From contig DAORDI010000059.1 of assembly GCA_035345895.1 (NCBI GenBank), positions 1-23,032 of the forward strand: 23,032 bases of DNA, in the 5' to 3' direction. This DNA comes from DAORDI01 sp035345895. GTDB lineage: Bacteria > Spirochaetota > Leptospiria > Leptospirales > Leptospiraceae. Below the pieces are notes generated by a model, which saw only the letters and a list, made by a program, of their open reading frames with translations, was not told the origin of the DNA and ran no database searches. A program made the position numbers and the translations under genes. Each line of letters starts with the position of its first letter. The stretch's first letter is position 1. Shown piece by piece: positions 7,055-14,554 of this stretch.

Positions 7055-8065
7055 ATGATCAAATACATTATTTTCATTCTTTTTATTTTTACTGGGATTG
7101 TCTCCGATGACAAGACGGTTCAGATTCCCAAAAAAGACTTTCTTTCTTATTCCTGGGCACTCTATGTCAGCAGGAATCCAGGACATTTCAGGAAGAGTTC
7201 AAAAGAGGAAGCCGTCAGTCAGTCTAAAACTTATTTCACAAAGGCCGTTGAACTGAGTAAAAAGAAAAAATACAAGGAAGCCAAGGCTTCATATGAAGAA
7301 GCTCTGGAGCTGTTTGCAAACGGCGAATATTATTATGAATATGGAAATACTTTATCAAACATTCCTGATTTAAAGGGGTCTGTAGAAGCCTATAAGATAG
7401 CAGAAAAACTGTCATATAAAAGACCGGAACTCGTACTCTACAATATCGCCTGTTCTTACAGCAGAATGAACAAGGCAGAGGACGGATACAAGTATCTTGC
7501 ACTGGCTGTTGACAGAGGATACAATGCATTTAAATATATCCAGAAAGATCCCGATATGGAAAACCTCAGGAAACGTTCTGACTGGGAAGAACGTATTCAG
7601 GAACTTGTTCCTAAAAGTGTAAAATTCAAGGAAAAGGATTTTGTCGGGGCTCTTGAGGTTCCAGGACCAAGATCTCCGGATGAATATTTCCTTTGTTCAA
7701 ACGGAACTGTATTGGAGAAATCAATCTGTGAAAAAGGATTTTACAGAGGAAAATGGAAGCTTGAAAACGGAGATATTAATGTGTCCTGGGAAGATGACTG
7801 CCGTGAGGTCGGGGTAGGGAAGATTGTATCTGATCTTGACTGCAGAGTTTACGAGAAGTATGTTTTTAAAGCCTGTAGAAAGCCTGATTCTGACAGGTCG
7901 GAGAAAACTTCAATTCTGGGGAAAACGGATATTTACTATATGAAAGGAATTTTGAAAAGCTCCGAAGAAGGATACGGCTCTCCTGTACTGAAATCGAATG
8001 TAAAAGAACCTAAAGTCTGCGACCCTGACTTCAAACCGAAGAATTCGAAGGAACTGTCGTGGTGA
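7055..8065 (+). CDS. TPR-containing exported protein
   Basis: A 336-residue protein starting at the ATG at 7055, preceded by AAGGA at 7044-7048 with 6-base spacing. A TTG six bases earlier is possible but badly placed. The N-terminus (MIKYIIFILFIFTGIVS) is a signal peptide, so the protein is probably periplasmic. Residues of about 50-140 form tetratricopeptide-like helical repeats with features such as YKEAKASYEEALELF and PELVLYNIACSYSRM, which suggests a protein-protein interaction role. The C-terminal half is a Cys-containing domain (at least six Cys) that I do not recognise; it contains WKLENGDINVSWEDDC, like the beta-strand motif of small secreted sensor domains. The stop overlaps the next gene. 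The partner is unknown; proximity to fcpA is suggestive only. Confidence 0.75.
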   Translation: MIKYIIFILFIFTGIVSDDKTVQIPKKDFLSYSWALYVSRNPGHFRKSSKEEAVSQSKTYFTKAVELSKKKKYKEAKASYEEALELFANGEYYYEYGNTLSNIPDLKGSVEAYKIAEKLSYKRPELVLYNIACSYSRMNKAEDGYKYLALAVDRGYNAFKYIQKDPDMENLRKRSDWEERIQELVPKSVKFKEKDFVGALEVPGPRSPDEYFLCSNGTVLEKSICEKGFYRGKWKLENGDINVSWEDDCREVGVGKIVSDLDCRVYEKYVFKACRKPDSDRSEKTSILGKTDIYYMKGILKSSEEGYGSPVLKSNVKEPKVCDPDFKPKNSKELSW

Positions 8066-8361
8066 GACTTCTACTATTACTGATCCTTTCATTTCTGCTG
8101 TTTCGGTGCAATATGAAGATTGAACCGATGGATCCAAGCTCCAGACAGTCGCTTGAGGATCTTGTTACAGACAAGACAGAAACAAAAGGTCAGTCAAACC
8201 CCAGTCAGAATGGACTGGGGAGCTCTTCTGCAATACCTCAGGGAACGAACGGATCAAACTGGATCAATGGCAATGGAACAAGTTCAGGTTCTAACGGCCT
8301 TAATACCGGAAGCGGGATAGAGACTACTTTTGGGGGAACGACAGGTTCAAATTCCTTTTAA
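8059..8361 (+). CDS. Small low-complexity lipoprotein
   Basis: A 100-residue protein with an N-terminal hydrophobic helix ending in a candidate lipobox with Cys near residue 17 (LLFRC, which fits only the relaxed spirochaete rule). The rest is disordered and rich in Gly, Ser, Asn and Thr (for example SGSNGLNTGSGIE), like a surface linker or adhesive low-complexity segment. Two consecutive GTG codons (8059 and 8062) can start it; the second overlaps the previous stop as GTGA, and AAGGA at 8048-8052 suits either. It is co-directional and overlapping with the TPR gene, so the two are probably made together. Its 3' end overlaps the convergent STAS gene, with the two stop codons interlocked at 8358-8361. 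Function unknown. Confidence 0.65.
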   Translation: MVRLLLLLILSFLLFRCNMKIEPMDPSSRQSLEDLVTDKTETKGQSNPSQNGLGSSSAIPQGTNGSNWINGNGTSSGSNGLNTGSGIETTFGGTTGSNSF

Positions 8362-8900
8362 TCGAGAGAAAGCATTTGATACTCTGATTCCACTTCTGTC
8401 TTAAGATCAGGTTTAAAGGTAAATCTGGTCTTGCAGGAAGGACAAGCATGGTTTCCTATGGACCGAATTCTCAGCTTGATTTCGCATTTAGGACAGTTGA
8501 TATAGTACAGATCGCCCTTTTGAGTAAATACAGTGACTTTCTGGTATTCCTGTTTTGCTGCTTCTGTCTGAATCTGAGTAATGGAATTGGCGTTTTCCAA
8601 ATAGACCTTGGCCGCATTTTTGTCAGAAAACACAGCAGGACGAAGACTCAGTCCCTGGAAAATTCTGGTCTGAAAGTCCTGGTTCATACAGGAGATGGCA
8701 AGTTTTTCGGAACCGGTTTTCTGAATTTCAATGATAATGTCCCTGAATTCCTGAATAGCCTTTTCTTCCAAGGTGGTTACTTTTTCGAAATCTAAGAGAA
8801 TTGCAGCAGGTTCTGAAAGTATAGTTTTTATCTGTCTCTTCATGCTTTCTGTCAGAGACTGATTCAGTATTCCTGATAGGTTGATGACTATGAATCTCAT
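8358..8900 (-). CDS. STAS-domain protein with C-terminal zinc ribbon
   Basis: A 180-residue cytosolic protein. Residues of about 1-105 read as a STAS domain (anti-sigma-factor antagonist fold): an opening strand FIVINLSGILN, a buried strand AAILLDFEKVTTLEEKAIQEF and KLAISCMNQDFQTRIF. The usual phospho-acceptor Ser is replaced by Thr-Thr near 42-43, so regulation by phosphorylation is uncertain. Residues of about 130-160 carry two CxxC knuckles (C136/C139 and C153/C156) of a zinc ribbon, an uncommon partner for STAS. The gene is transcribed alone, divergently from the dehydratase gene and convergently with the small lipoprotein, sharing interlocked stops. A sigma-regulatory or scaffolding role is inference. 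A second zinc-ribbon protein occurs at 5898-6299. Confidence 0.72.
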   Translation of the reverse strand: MRFIVINLSGILNQSLTESMKRQIKTILSEPAAILLDFEKVTTLEEKAIQEFRDIIIEIQKTGSEKLAISCMNQDFQTRIFQGLSLRPAVFSDKNAAKVYLENANSITQIQTEAAKQEYQKVTVFTQKGDLYYINCPKCEIKLRIRSIGNHACPSCKTRFTFKPDLKTEVESEYQMLSLD

Positions 8901-8947
8901 ATCGGTTTGGCAATTTTCCTGAAAATTCTAAAGATTTAATTGCAAAA

Positions 8948-8971
8948 TTATTATCAGCTAAAAAATAATAA
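8948..8971. promoter_or_regulatory. AT-rich inverted repeat in divergent intergenic region
   Basis: TTATTAT at 8948-8954 and ATAATAA at 8965-8971 form a perfect 7-base inverted repeat around a 10-base centre. It sits in the 122-base AT-rich gap between the divergent STAS and dehydratase genes, the only place from which both can be transcribed. It could be a shared operator or just promoter AT richness. No confident -35/-10 pair was found on either strand. Confidence 0.25.
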
Positions 8972-9022
8972 ACTAAAAAAATACGTTTGCTGATTTTATT
9001 TGGAGGATTGGGAAGGGAATAT

Positions 9023-10885
9023 ATGAACAAAAGAGCATTTATCATGCCGATCGACGCCTCCATAATGGTCTTTTCTTATTTTTTTGCGCACTTTATCCGG
9101 TACGAGAGCCTGGATTTCCTGACGGAAGTGGAGAATTTTTGGATCGGGATGGCCATTGTAGTGGCTGTGCAGGTTCTGATTTTCTCATTTTCGAACATTT
9201 ACAAGTCTATCTGGGCATATGCATCCATTCCGGATCTGGTAGAGATCATCAAAATCACCACAATTGCAGTCTGCACATCCACTGTAGCACTGGTTCTTTA
9301 CAACAGATTCAATACATATTCCAGAATGGTTCCGATTTTGAATGGAATCCTTCTTTTGAGTTTTCTCTGTCTGAGAAGTCTGTCCTGGAGAATCTTCAGG
9401 GACAGTTACCTTGCGTCGAAGCTGGATTCCGGACGAAAGACTCTTTTAGTCGGGGCAGGCAAGGCGGCAATACTGCTTCTGAATGAAATCAGAGACAATA
9501 CTCAGATGGAAATCATACCGGTCGGCTTTGCCGATGACGATGAATATAAGCAGGGGGCACATATTCAGGGGTATCCGGTGCTCGGAAGAATTGACAGTAT
9601 TCGCGAAATCATTGCCAAGGAAAAAATCGAAAAGGTCATCATCACGAAAAGCAGTCTTTCTCCTAAAAAAATCAATTTTATCAAAGAAACCTGTGAAGAG
9701 ATGCAGACTGAACTGAAAATTCTGCCTTCCTTTTCAGATATGATTCTTTCGCATACTTCTACGATGCGTCAGATCAGGGAAATTCAGGTGGAAGATCTTC
9801 TGGGGAGGGAAGCAGTGGATCTCGAGATCGAATCCATCAGATCCTATCTGACAGGACATGTGATTCTTGTCACCGGGGCAGGCGGTTCCATAGGAAGTGA
9901 AATCTGCAGACAGGTATCTCAGTTTCAGCCGGAGAAAGTAATTCTTCTTGATGCTGCAGAAACGCCTCTTTATGAAATCGATTATGAACTTCGAAAGAAA
10001 TTTCCTGACATTCCCTATTTTGCTGCAGTAGCCGATGTAAAAAACCTTTCCAGACTCAGTTCCATATTTGAATCGTACAGTCCGTCTGTCGTTTTCCACT
10101 GCGCCGCATACAAGCATGTTCCATTGATGGAGCTGAATCCGGCAGAGGCAGTTCTCAATAATGTAATGGGTACAAAAAATGTTGCTGATATATGCAGACT
10201 TACCGGAGTAGAAAGATTTGTGCTGATTTCCACGGACAAGGCAGTCAATCCTGTCAATATTATGGGAGCTTCCAAAAGAACTGCGGAACTGTATATACAG
10301 CATATCTCTGCAAGTTCAAAGACTAAGTTCATTACTGTCAGGTTCGGAAATGTGCTTGGTTCAAATGGAAGTGTCATTCCCAGGTTCAAAGAGCAGATCA
10401 GCAGGGGAGGACCTGTCACTGTCACTCATCCGGAAGTCATCAGATACTTTATGACTATCCCGGAAGCTTCACAGCTTGTGCTTCAGGCAGGAAGCATGGG
10501 GAACAGGGGGGAAATATTTATACTTGATATGGGAGAACCGGTGAAGATATTGGAGCTTGCTGAAGAAATGGTCAGGCTTTCAGGATTCAAACCCTATCAG
10601 GAAATTGATATTATATTTACAGGTCTCAGACCGGGAGAAAAACTGTTTGAGGAACTTCTTCTGGATCTGGAAGGAATCAGGCCGACTCATCATTCTAAAA
10701 TAAGGATTGCGGCTCCGATGGAAAATTACAATCAGCTGCTTTTTCAGAACAGATTATATAATTTATTCAGTCTTGCAAAGGCCAATAAAAGCAAGGAAAT
10801 ATATGATGCTTTCAAGGATATTATTCCTGAATACCAGAAACATCAGGAATATCTTTCCAGTGAAAATACAGCAAAGAGGATATAA
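9023..10885 (+). CDS. FlaA1/WbpM-type nucleotide-sugar 4,6-dehydratase, membrane-bound
   Basis: A 620-residue inner-membrane enzyme of the CapD/WbpM/PglF group, which converts UDP-N-acetylhexosamine to a 4-keto-6-deoxy sugar for surface glycans or glycosylation. Four hydrophobic helices lie in residues of about 5-125, then a first Rossmann fold (LLVGAGKAA, 141-149), then the SDR dehydratase domain with the NAD loop TGAGGSIGSE (284-293). The active-site stretch STDKAVNPVNIMGASKR (403-419) has Met414 where classic SDR enzymes have Tyr, as expected for the Ser-Met-Lys family. The C-terminal GLRPGEKLFEEL (534-545) is also conserved. The start is the ATG at 9023, with GAAGGG upstream. It heads a five-gene co-directional run to 14424. 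The exact sugar product cannot be read from sequence. Confidence 0.9.
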   Translation: MNKRAFIMPIDASIMVFSYFFAHFIRYESLDFLTEVENFWIGMAIVVAVQVLIFSFSNIYKSIWAYASIPDLVEIIKITTIAVCTSTVALVLYNRFNTYSRMVPILNGILLLSFLCLRSLSWRIFRDSYLASKLDSGRKTLLVGAGKAAILLLNEIRDNTQMEIIPVGFADDDEYKQGAHIQGYPVLGRIDSIREIIAKEKIEKVIITKSSLSPKKINFIKETCEEMQTELKILPSFSDMILSHTSTMRQIREIQVEDLLGREAVDLEIESIRSYLTGHVILVTGAGGSIGSEICRQVSQFQPEKVILLDAAETPLYEIDYELRKKFPDIPYFAAVADVKNLSRLSSIFESYSPSVVFHCAAYKHVPLMELNPAEAVLNNVMGTKNVADICRLTGVERFVLISTDKAVNPVNIMGASKRTAELYIQHISASSKTKFITVRFGNVLGSNGSVIPRFKEQISRGGPVTVTHPEVIRYFMTIPEASQLVLQAGSMGNRGEIFILDMGEPVKILELAEEMVRLSGFKPYQEIDIIFTGLRPGEKLFEELLLDLEGIRPTHHSKIRIAAPMENYNQLLFQNRLYNLFSLAKANKSKEIYDAFKDIIPEYQKHQEYLSSENTAKRI

Positions 10886-11347
10886 ATGGATACAGAGACT
10901 ATTACTGCAGATGAAATAAAACTTCTCAGAGAATATAAATCGAGGCTTTTTGATCTGCACTGGGAAAAATTCGGGTTTTTCTATCTCCATGCACTTCCTC
11001 ATCCTTCTCTCGAAATAGGAGGAAGAGGACTTATAGGAAAGGAAAAAGAATCAGGAATCGTGCTTGCTTTCGGAGCCTCTGCATGCAAGGAAATTTCTTC
11101 TCAGCCTGATTATCTTTATGCGGAACTTCAGTTTGGATTCAAATGGGAAAAACTGATTGTTCCCTGGGACTGCGTGTTTCGGATTTTCGACAAACCTCAT
11201 TTTTCGATCACACAGCTGAAAGTGATTCTGGATGAACCTCTTTTTCCTAAGGAAGAGAAGGAATCCAAAAAAGCTTCTGAAACCCAGAAAAAGAGTGAAC
11301 CTGATTCAAAGGTAATAGAAGTTGATTTTACTGGTAAGAAAAAATAA
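10886..11347 (+). CDS. SspB-like ClpXP adaptor, probable
   Basis: A 153-residue cytosolic protein starting at the base after the dehydratase stop, with GAGG about seven bases upstream. The body resembles the SspB fold: an N-terminal helix, FFYLHALPHPSLEIGG, then SGIVLAFGASACKEIS and the pair AELQFGFKWEKLIVPWDCVFRIFD (about 82-105), which parallels the signature of alphaproteobacterial SspB. It is followed by a charged, disordered Lys/Glu linker and a short terminal segment VIEVDFTGKKK (143-153), much like the C-terminal ClpX-binding tail of SspB. SspB delivers ssrA-tagged stalled-ribosome products to ClpXP. The body match is by eye and moderate; the linker-plus-tail architecture strengthens it. 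The alternative is an unrelated small beta protein. Confidence 0.5.
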   Translation: MDTETITADEIKLLREYKSRLFDLHWEKFGFFYLHALPHPSLEIGGRGLIGKEKESGIVLAFGASACKEISSQPDYLYAELQFGFKWEKLIVPWDCVFRIFDKPHFSITQLKVILDEPLFPKEEKESKKASETQKKSEPDSKVIEVDFTGKKK

Positions 11348-11359
11348 CTGAGGGAAACA

Positions 11360-12985
11360 ATGAGTAAAGTGAAGTGGTTTGTACCGGGAGACATAGACGG
11401 TCTCTTCGGACTGATGCTGGACAATCTGATTCAGCTTCTGGTGCTGGTCGGTTTGTGCATAGGAGTCTGCGGCTTTCCCGCAGAATTTGTATTTAAGGTA
11501 ATTCTTCCGGGAGTTGCGTGTTCACTTGTTGTGGGCAACGTATTTTATTCATGGCAGGCCGCAAAACTTGCTGAAAAGGAAGGACGATCGGATGTAACTG
11601 CACTGCCTTACGGAATCAATACAGTATCCATGTTTGCATTCATCTTCTTTGTGATGATGCCTGTTTATATGAATACCAAGGACTATAAACTTGCATGGAA
11701 AGTAGGTCTTCTTGCCTGTTTCCTGAGCGGTCTGATTGAGGTTGCCGGTTCTTTCATTGCCGAATTCATCAGAAAGCATACTCCGAGAGCGGCAATGCTT
11801 TCCGCACTCTGCGGTATTGCAATTACATTTATTTCAATGGATTTTTTCATTAAGACATTTCAGAGACCGATTCTTGCATTTCTTCCTCTCTCCGTCATAC
11901 TGATTCAGTATTTCGGAAGAGTAAGACTTCCTTTCGGAATGCCTGCAGGTCTGGCTTCAGTCATTATCGGTTCAGCAATTGCCTGGAGTATGGGGATCTG
12001 GTCGAAGCCGATGATGAACCCTCAGGCTGTCAGTGATTCATTCAGTTTTCTGGGGTTTCATTTTCCTGTGATTTCCATTCTGGACCTCTTCAGTGTAATG
12101 AATCAGGAAAGCATTAAGGAATATGCTGCAGTTATTATTCCGATGGGTGTGGCGAATGTGATCGGCTCTCTGCAGAACATTGAATCAGCAGAAGCAGCAG
12201 GAGACAGATTTGATACAAGAAATTCTCTGCTTGTAAACGGAATCGGCACAGTAGCCGGATCTTTTCTTGGTTCACCTTTTCCTACTACAATTTATATCGG
12301 TCATCCCGGCTGGAAGGCTCTTGGAGCAAGAATAGGGTACTCTGTTCTGAACGGTGCAGTTATGTCACTGATCGGCTTTTTCGGATTTATGAGTCTTATT
12401 TCAGCAGTAGTTCCAATTGAAGCAGGTATGGCAATTATTCTCTGGATAGGGATCATTATCGGTGCACAGGCATTTGAAAGTTCACCGATCAAACACGCAC
12501 CCGCCATTGTGCTCGGAATTTTCCCTGCACTTGCAGGATGGGGAGTCCTGCTTGTCCAAAGCATATTCAATTTTGCAAACGGGAAACTGGGCGAGATACT
12601 TGCAAAAGAAAACATAGCAAACAAGTATGCTATTGTCATGTCAGATCTTTCTCCTGATATGATGCTCCTTCCTCCTTTTTCCTATCCGCTCCATGCTATG
12701 CTGGCACTCAATCAGGGGTTTCTGCTTGTTTCAATGTTCTGGGCGGCAATCTGCGTGGCTGTTCTGGAAAGACAGTTCATTAAGGCCGGTCACTGGTGTC
12801 TGATCACATCATTCTTTTCTGCGATAGGAATGATTCATTCTTACCGACTGCTTGGAAATGGAATTGCAAACAATTTCAGTTTTCCTGCATCGGGAGAGTT
12901 TACTGTCGCATACGTACTGATGGGAGGAGTCTTTTATCTGACTTCAGTACTGGCAAGGAATCAGGATGAGCTCAGCTCCCATTGA
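11360..12985 (+). CDS. NCS2-family permease, nucleobase type
   Basis: A 541-residue polytopic inner-membrane transporter with about 12-14 hydrophobic helices. It resembles the xanthine/uracil/vitamin C permease superfamily (SLC23/NCS2). Family features seen are SDVTALPYGINTVSMFAF (about 77-94) in the early region and SLQNIESAEAAGDRFDTRNSL followed by GTVAGSFLGSPFPTTIYIGHPG in the substrate-site helices, where other members carry a Glu-containing motif. Substrate could be a purine, a pyrimidine or another anion; sequence alone does not decide. It starts at an ATG 12 bases after the SspB-like gene, with GAGGGAAA close upstream. Its last 20 bases overlap the next gene. No regulatory site is visible within the run. 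Confidence 0.82.
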   Translation: MSKVKWFVPGDIDGLFGLMLDNLIQLLVLVGLCIGVCGFPAEFVFKVILPGVACSLVVGNVFYSWQAAKLAEKEGRSDVTALPYGINTVSMFAFIFFVMMPVYMNTKDYKLAWKVGLLACFLSGLIEVAGSFIAEFIRKHTPRAAMLSALCGIAITFISMDFFIKTFQRPILAFLPLSVILIQYFGRVRLPFGMPAGLASVIIGSAIAWSMGIWSKPMMNPQAVSDSFSFLGFHFPVISILDLFSVMNQESIKEYAAVIIPMGVANVIGSLQNIESAEAAGDRFDTRNSLLVNGIGTVAGSFLGSPFPTTIYIGHPGWKALGARIGYSVLNGAVMSLIGFFGFMSLISAVVPIEAGMAIILWIGIIIGAQAFESSPIKHAPAIVLGIFPALAGWGVLLVQSIFNFANGKLGEILAKENIANKYAIVMSDLSPDMMLLPPFSYPLHAMLALNQGFLLVSMFWAAICVAVLERQFIKAGHWCLITSFFSAIGMIHSYRLLGNGIANNFSFPASGEFTVAYVLMGGVFYLTSVLARNQDELSSH

Positions 12986-13805
12986 GTATCGACAGAATCC
13001 TGCCTTTTTGGAACTCGACAGGGAACTGACGAGGCCGATTCCCAACTTTAAGGCAATCAATGAGGCACTTGAAAAAGTGCCTCCGTTTGTGATATCGAAT
13101 GCAGTACTGAATGATGTCGAATTTACATATCTTTTAGATTATTATCTGAAATATATGGAAAAATCCACTGTGCAGAAAATTCTTCAGAATCCTCTTTTTG
13201 CCACTGAGGCGTTGATGGAACTTTTTTACTGTCAGATTACTGCCTATCATAAGGCTATCCTTCAGAAAAAACCTGCACCAGATCTGATCTCTTCCTATTG
13301 GACATATCTGAGCAAGGCAGAATATGCAGTCCTTTTCAGAAGTCTCCTCGAAACAAGTGATACTGATGCAATTTCCATTATGATGACCAAAGTGGACATT
13401 GTGCATTTGAAGATGCTGGCCAAGAGCGGAAGCGAGATTTCAGACAGAATGCTCTCATTTTTCAAGAAAATGGGATCAGGAATCAAGGATATGGCCGCGA
13501 AGGATATGAGCATCTATGATTTTGCATTCAATCTGGCTGTAGACAAGTCTGATATGGAATTTCTTGCTATTATGGAAGAATATGCTTCCGTTTTCGTTCA
13601 GCTTCGAGTCGTATCCTTTTTTGTGGAAGAAGTGGAAAAAGAGATCAAGCTGAAGGGAATTTCACCGAATTATTTTTATTTTATGGAACTCTCTAACGCC
13701 ATTCCCAAAGATACTCTGAAACTTACAATGGATGCATTTATTGAAAAAAAATGGATTACTGATTCCGAAGGAAAGACTCTGGTTGATTATTTTATCAAAA
13801 CCTAG
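12966..13805 (+). CDS. Hypothetical helical cytosolic protein
   Basis: A 279-residue protein I do not recognise. It is predicted almost entirely helical, with no signal peptide, membrane segment or Cys motif. Segments such as NAVLNDVEFTYLLDYYLKYM and DMSIYDFAFNLAVDKSDMEF suggest stacked helix pairs, like HEAT or ankyrin-less solenoids often found in spirochaete proteins of unknown role. The ATG at 12966 overlaps the permease end by 20 bases and has AAGGA at 12956-12960, so it is probably translated from the same message. The following SGNH gene overlaps its 3' end by about 23 bases. A link to transport cannot be shown. Confidence 0.7.
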   Translation: MSSAPIEYRQNPAFLELDRELTRPIPNFKAINEALEKVPPFVISNAVLNDVEFTYLLDYYLKYMEKSTVQKILQNPLFATEALMELFYCQITAYHKAILQKKPAPDLISSYWTYLSKAEYAVLFRSLLETSDTDAISIMMTKVDIVHLKMLAKSGSEISDRMLSFFKKMGSGIKDMAAKDMSIYDFAFNLAVDKSDMEFLAIMEEYASVFVQLRVVSFFVEEVEKEIKLKGISPNYFYFMELSNAIPKDTLKLTMDAFIEKKWITDSEGKTLVDYFIKT

Positions 13806-14424
13806 TACGTTTTGTCTGCTGTTTTTTTTTCTTTCAGGATGTTACCATCAATCCGGTAAAAAAATCGATCAGGGAATTCTAAGTTTTCTTCTGCAAAAAA
13901 AAAATCTGAAAATCCACGTTCTGGGAGATTCCATTGCACAGAGATCCGGTGCATTCGGGCTGCAGACAAAACTGGGTGATTCTTTTGAGGTAAAGGATTT
14001 TTCTGTGAGCGGGTGGAATTCGAATGACTGGATTGTAAATCTGAACACTGCATTTCCTTCCAGTCCTGATCTGATTATTATAGAACTGGGCACAAACGAT
14101 GCGAACCGGGAATCCGGGAGACTTTTTCAGTCAGAGACTGAAACACTTCTCAAAGAAATACGTAAAAGAACATTTGCCATTACGGTCTTAAGTGCAGTAC
14201 CCAGAACAAAGACCCTTCTTTCTTCCGTCATTCAAAAAAACAATGAATGGGTGCGTTCACTGGGGTATCCTTTTGCGGATCTTGAATCAGTATTCCTGAA
14301 TTATCCAGGACCGCTTTCTCTTTATCCGGAAGATGACCCGATACATCCGAATATCGTTGGAAATGATCTGATCGGCTGGGAATATGCCAGACTGATCAGG
14401 CTCCAAATCGGATATCTGAGATGA
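13783..14424 (+). CDS. SGNH/GDSL-hydrolase lipoprotein
   Basis: A 213-residue esterase-like lipoprotein. The best start is the TTG at 13783: it sits 6-10 bases after AAGGAAAGA (13768-13776) and gives an ideal lipoprotein signal ending FFFLSGC, with C20 lipidated. An ATG at 13732 would overlap the previous gene by 74 bases and add an unlikely polar leader. SGNH blocks are present: block I HVLGDSIAQ with catalytic S50, the Gly of SGWNSND (block II), GTNDAN with Asn (block III), and DDPIHPN near the end supplying Asp and His (block V). It probably acts on an acyl or acetyl ester in the envelope. The coding sequence contains a T9 run (13822-13830) in the signal-peptide codons and an A10 run (13895-13904), making it slippage-prone. 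Confidence 0.82.
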   Translation: MIILSKPSTFCLLFFFLSGCYHQSGKKIDQGILSFLLQKKNLKIHVLGDSIAQRSGAFGLQTKLGDSFEVKDFSVSGWNSNDWIVNLNTAFPSSPDLIIIELGTNDANRESGRLFQSETETLLKEIRKRTFAITVLSAVPRTKTLLSSVIQKNNEWVRSLGYPFADLESVFLNYPGPLSLYPEDDPIHPNIVGNDLIGWEYARLIRLQIGYLR

Positions 14425-14444
14425 TCCAGCAGTCGAATAAAACC

Positions 14445-14494
14445 TTTGACAACGTCAAATTTACGCTTTCATTCCAATTGACAAGGTAACCTTG
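14445..14494 (+). promoter_or_regulatory. Two palindromes with TTGACA boxes before the M23 gene
   Basis: TTTGAC-AAC-GTCAAA (14445-14459) is a perfect 6-base inverted repeat. CAAGGT-A-ACCTTG (14482-14494) is a second one. TTGACA, the ideal -35 hexamer, occurs at 14446-14451 and again at 14478-14483, once in each palindrome's neighbourhood. No good -10 box follows at 16-18 bases. The pair may mark operator sites in the promoter of the M23-HAD-rsmI run. Confidence 0.4.
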
Positions 14495-14554
14495 GGAAAA
14501 AAACTGGAGCTAAGAAGTTTGAAAAATAAAATTTTCTGACTGAAGGAACCGAAA

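Noticed and set aside
9734..10303. Open frame antisense to the dehydratase gene
   Set aside because: It overlaps the conserved SDR catalytic region on the other strand and shows no coding features.
13732..13782. ATG at 13732 as start of the SGNH lipoprotein
   Set aside because: It would overlap the previous gene by 74 bases and put a polar stretch before the signal peptide; the TTG at 13783 has a ribosome binding site and gives a compact lipobox signal.
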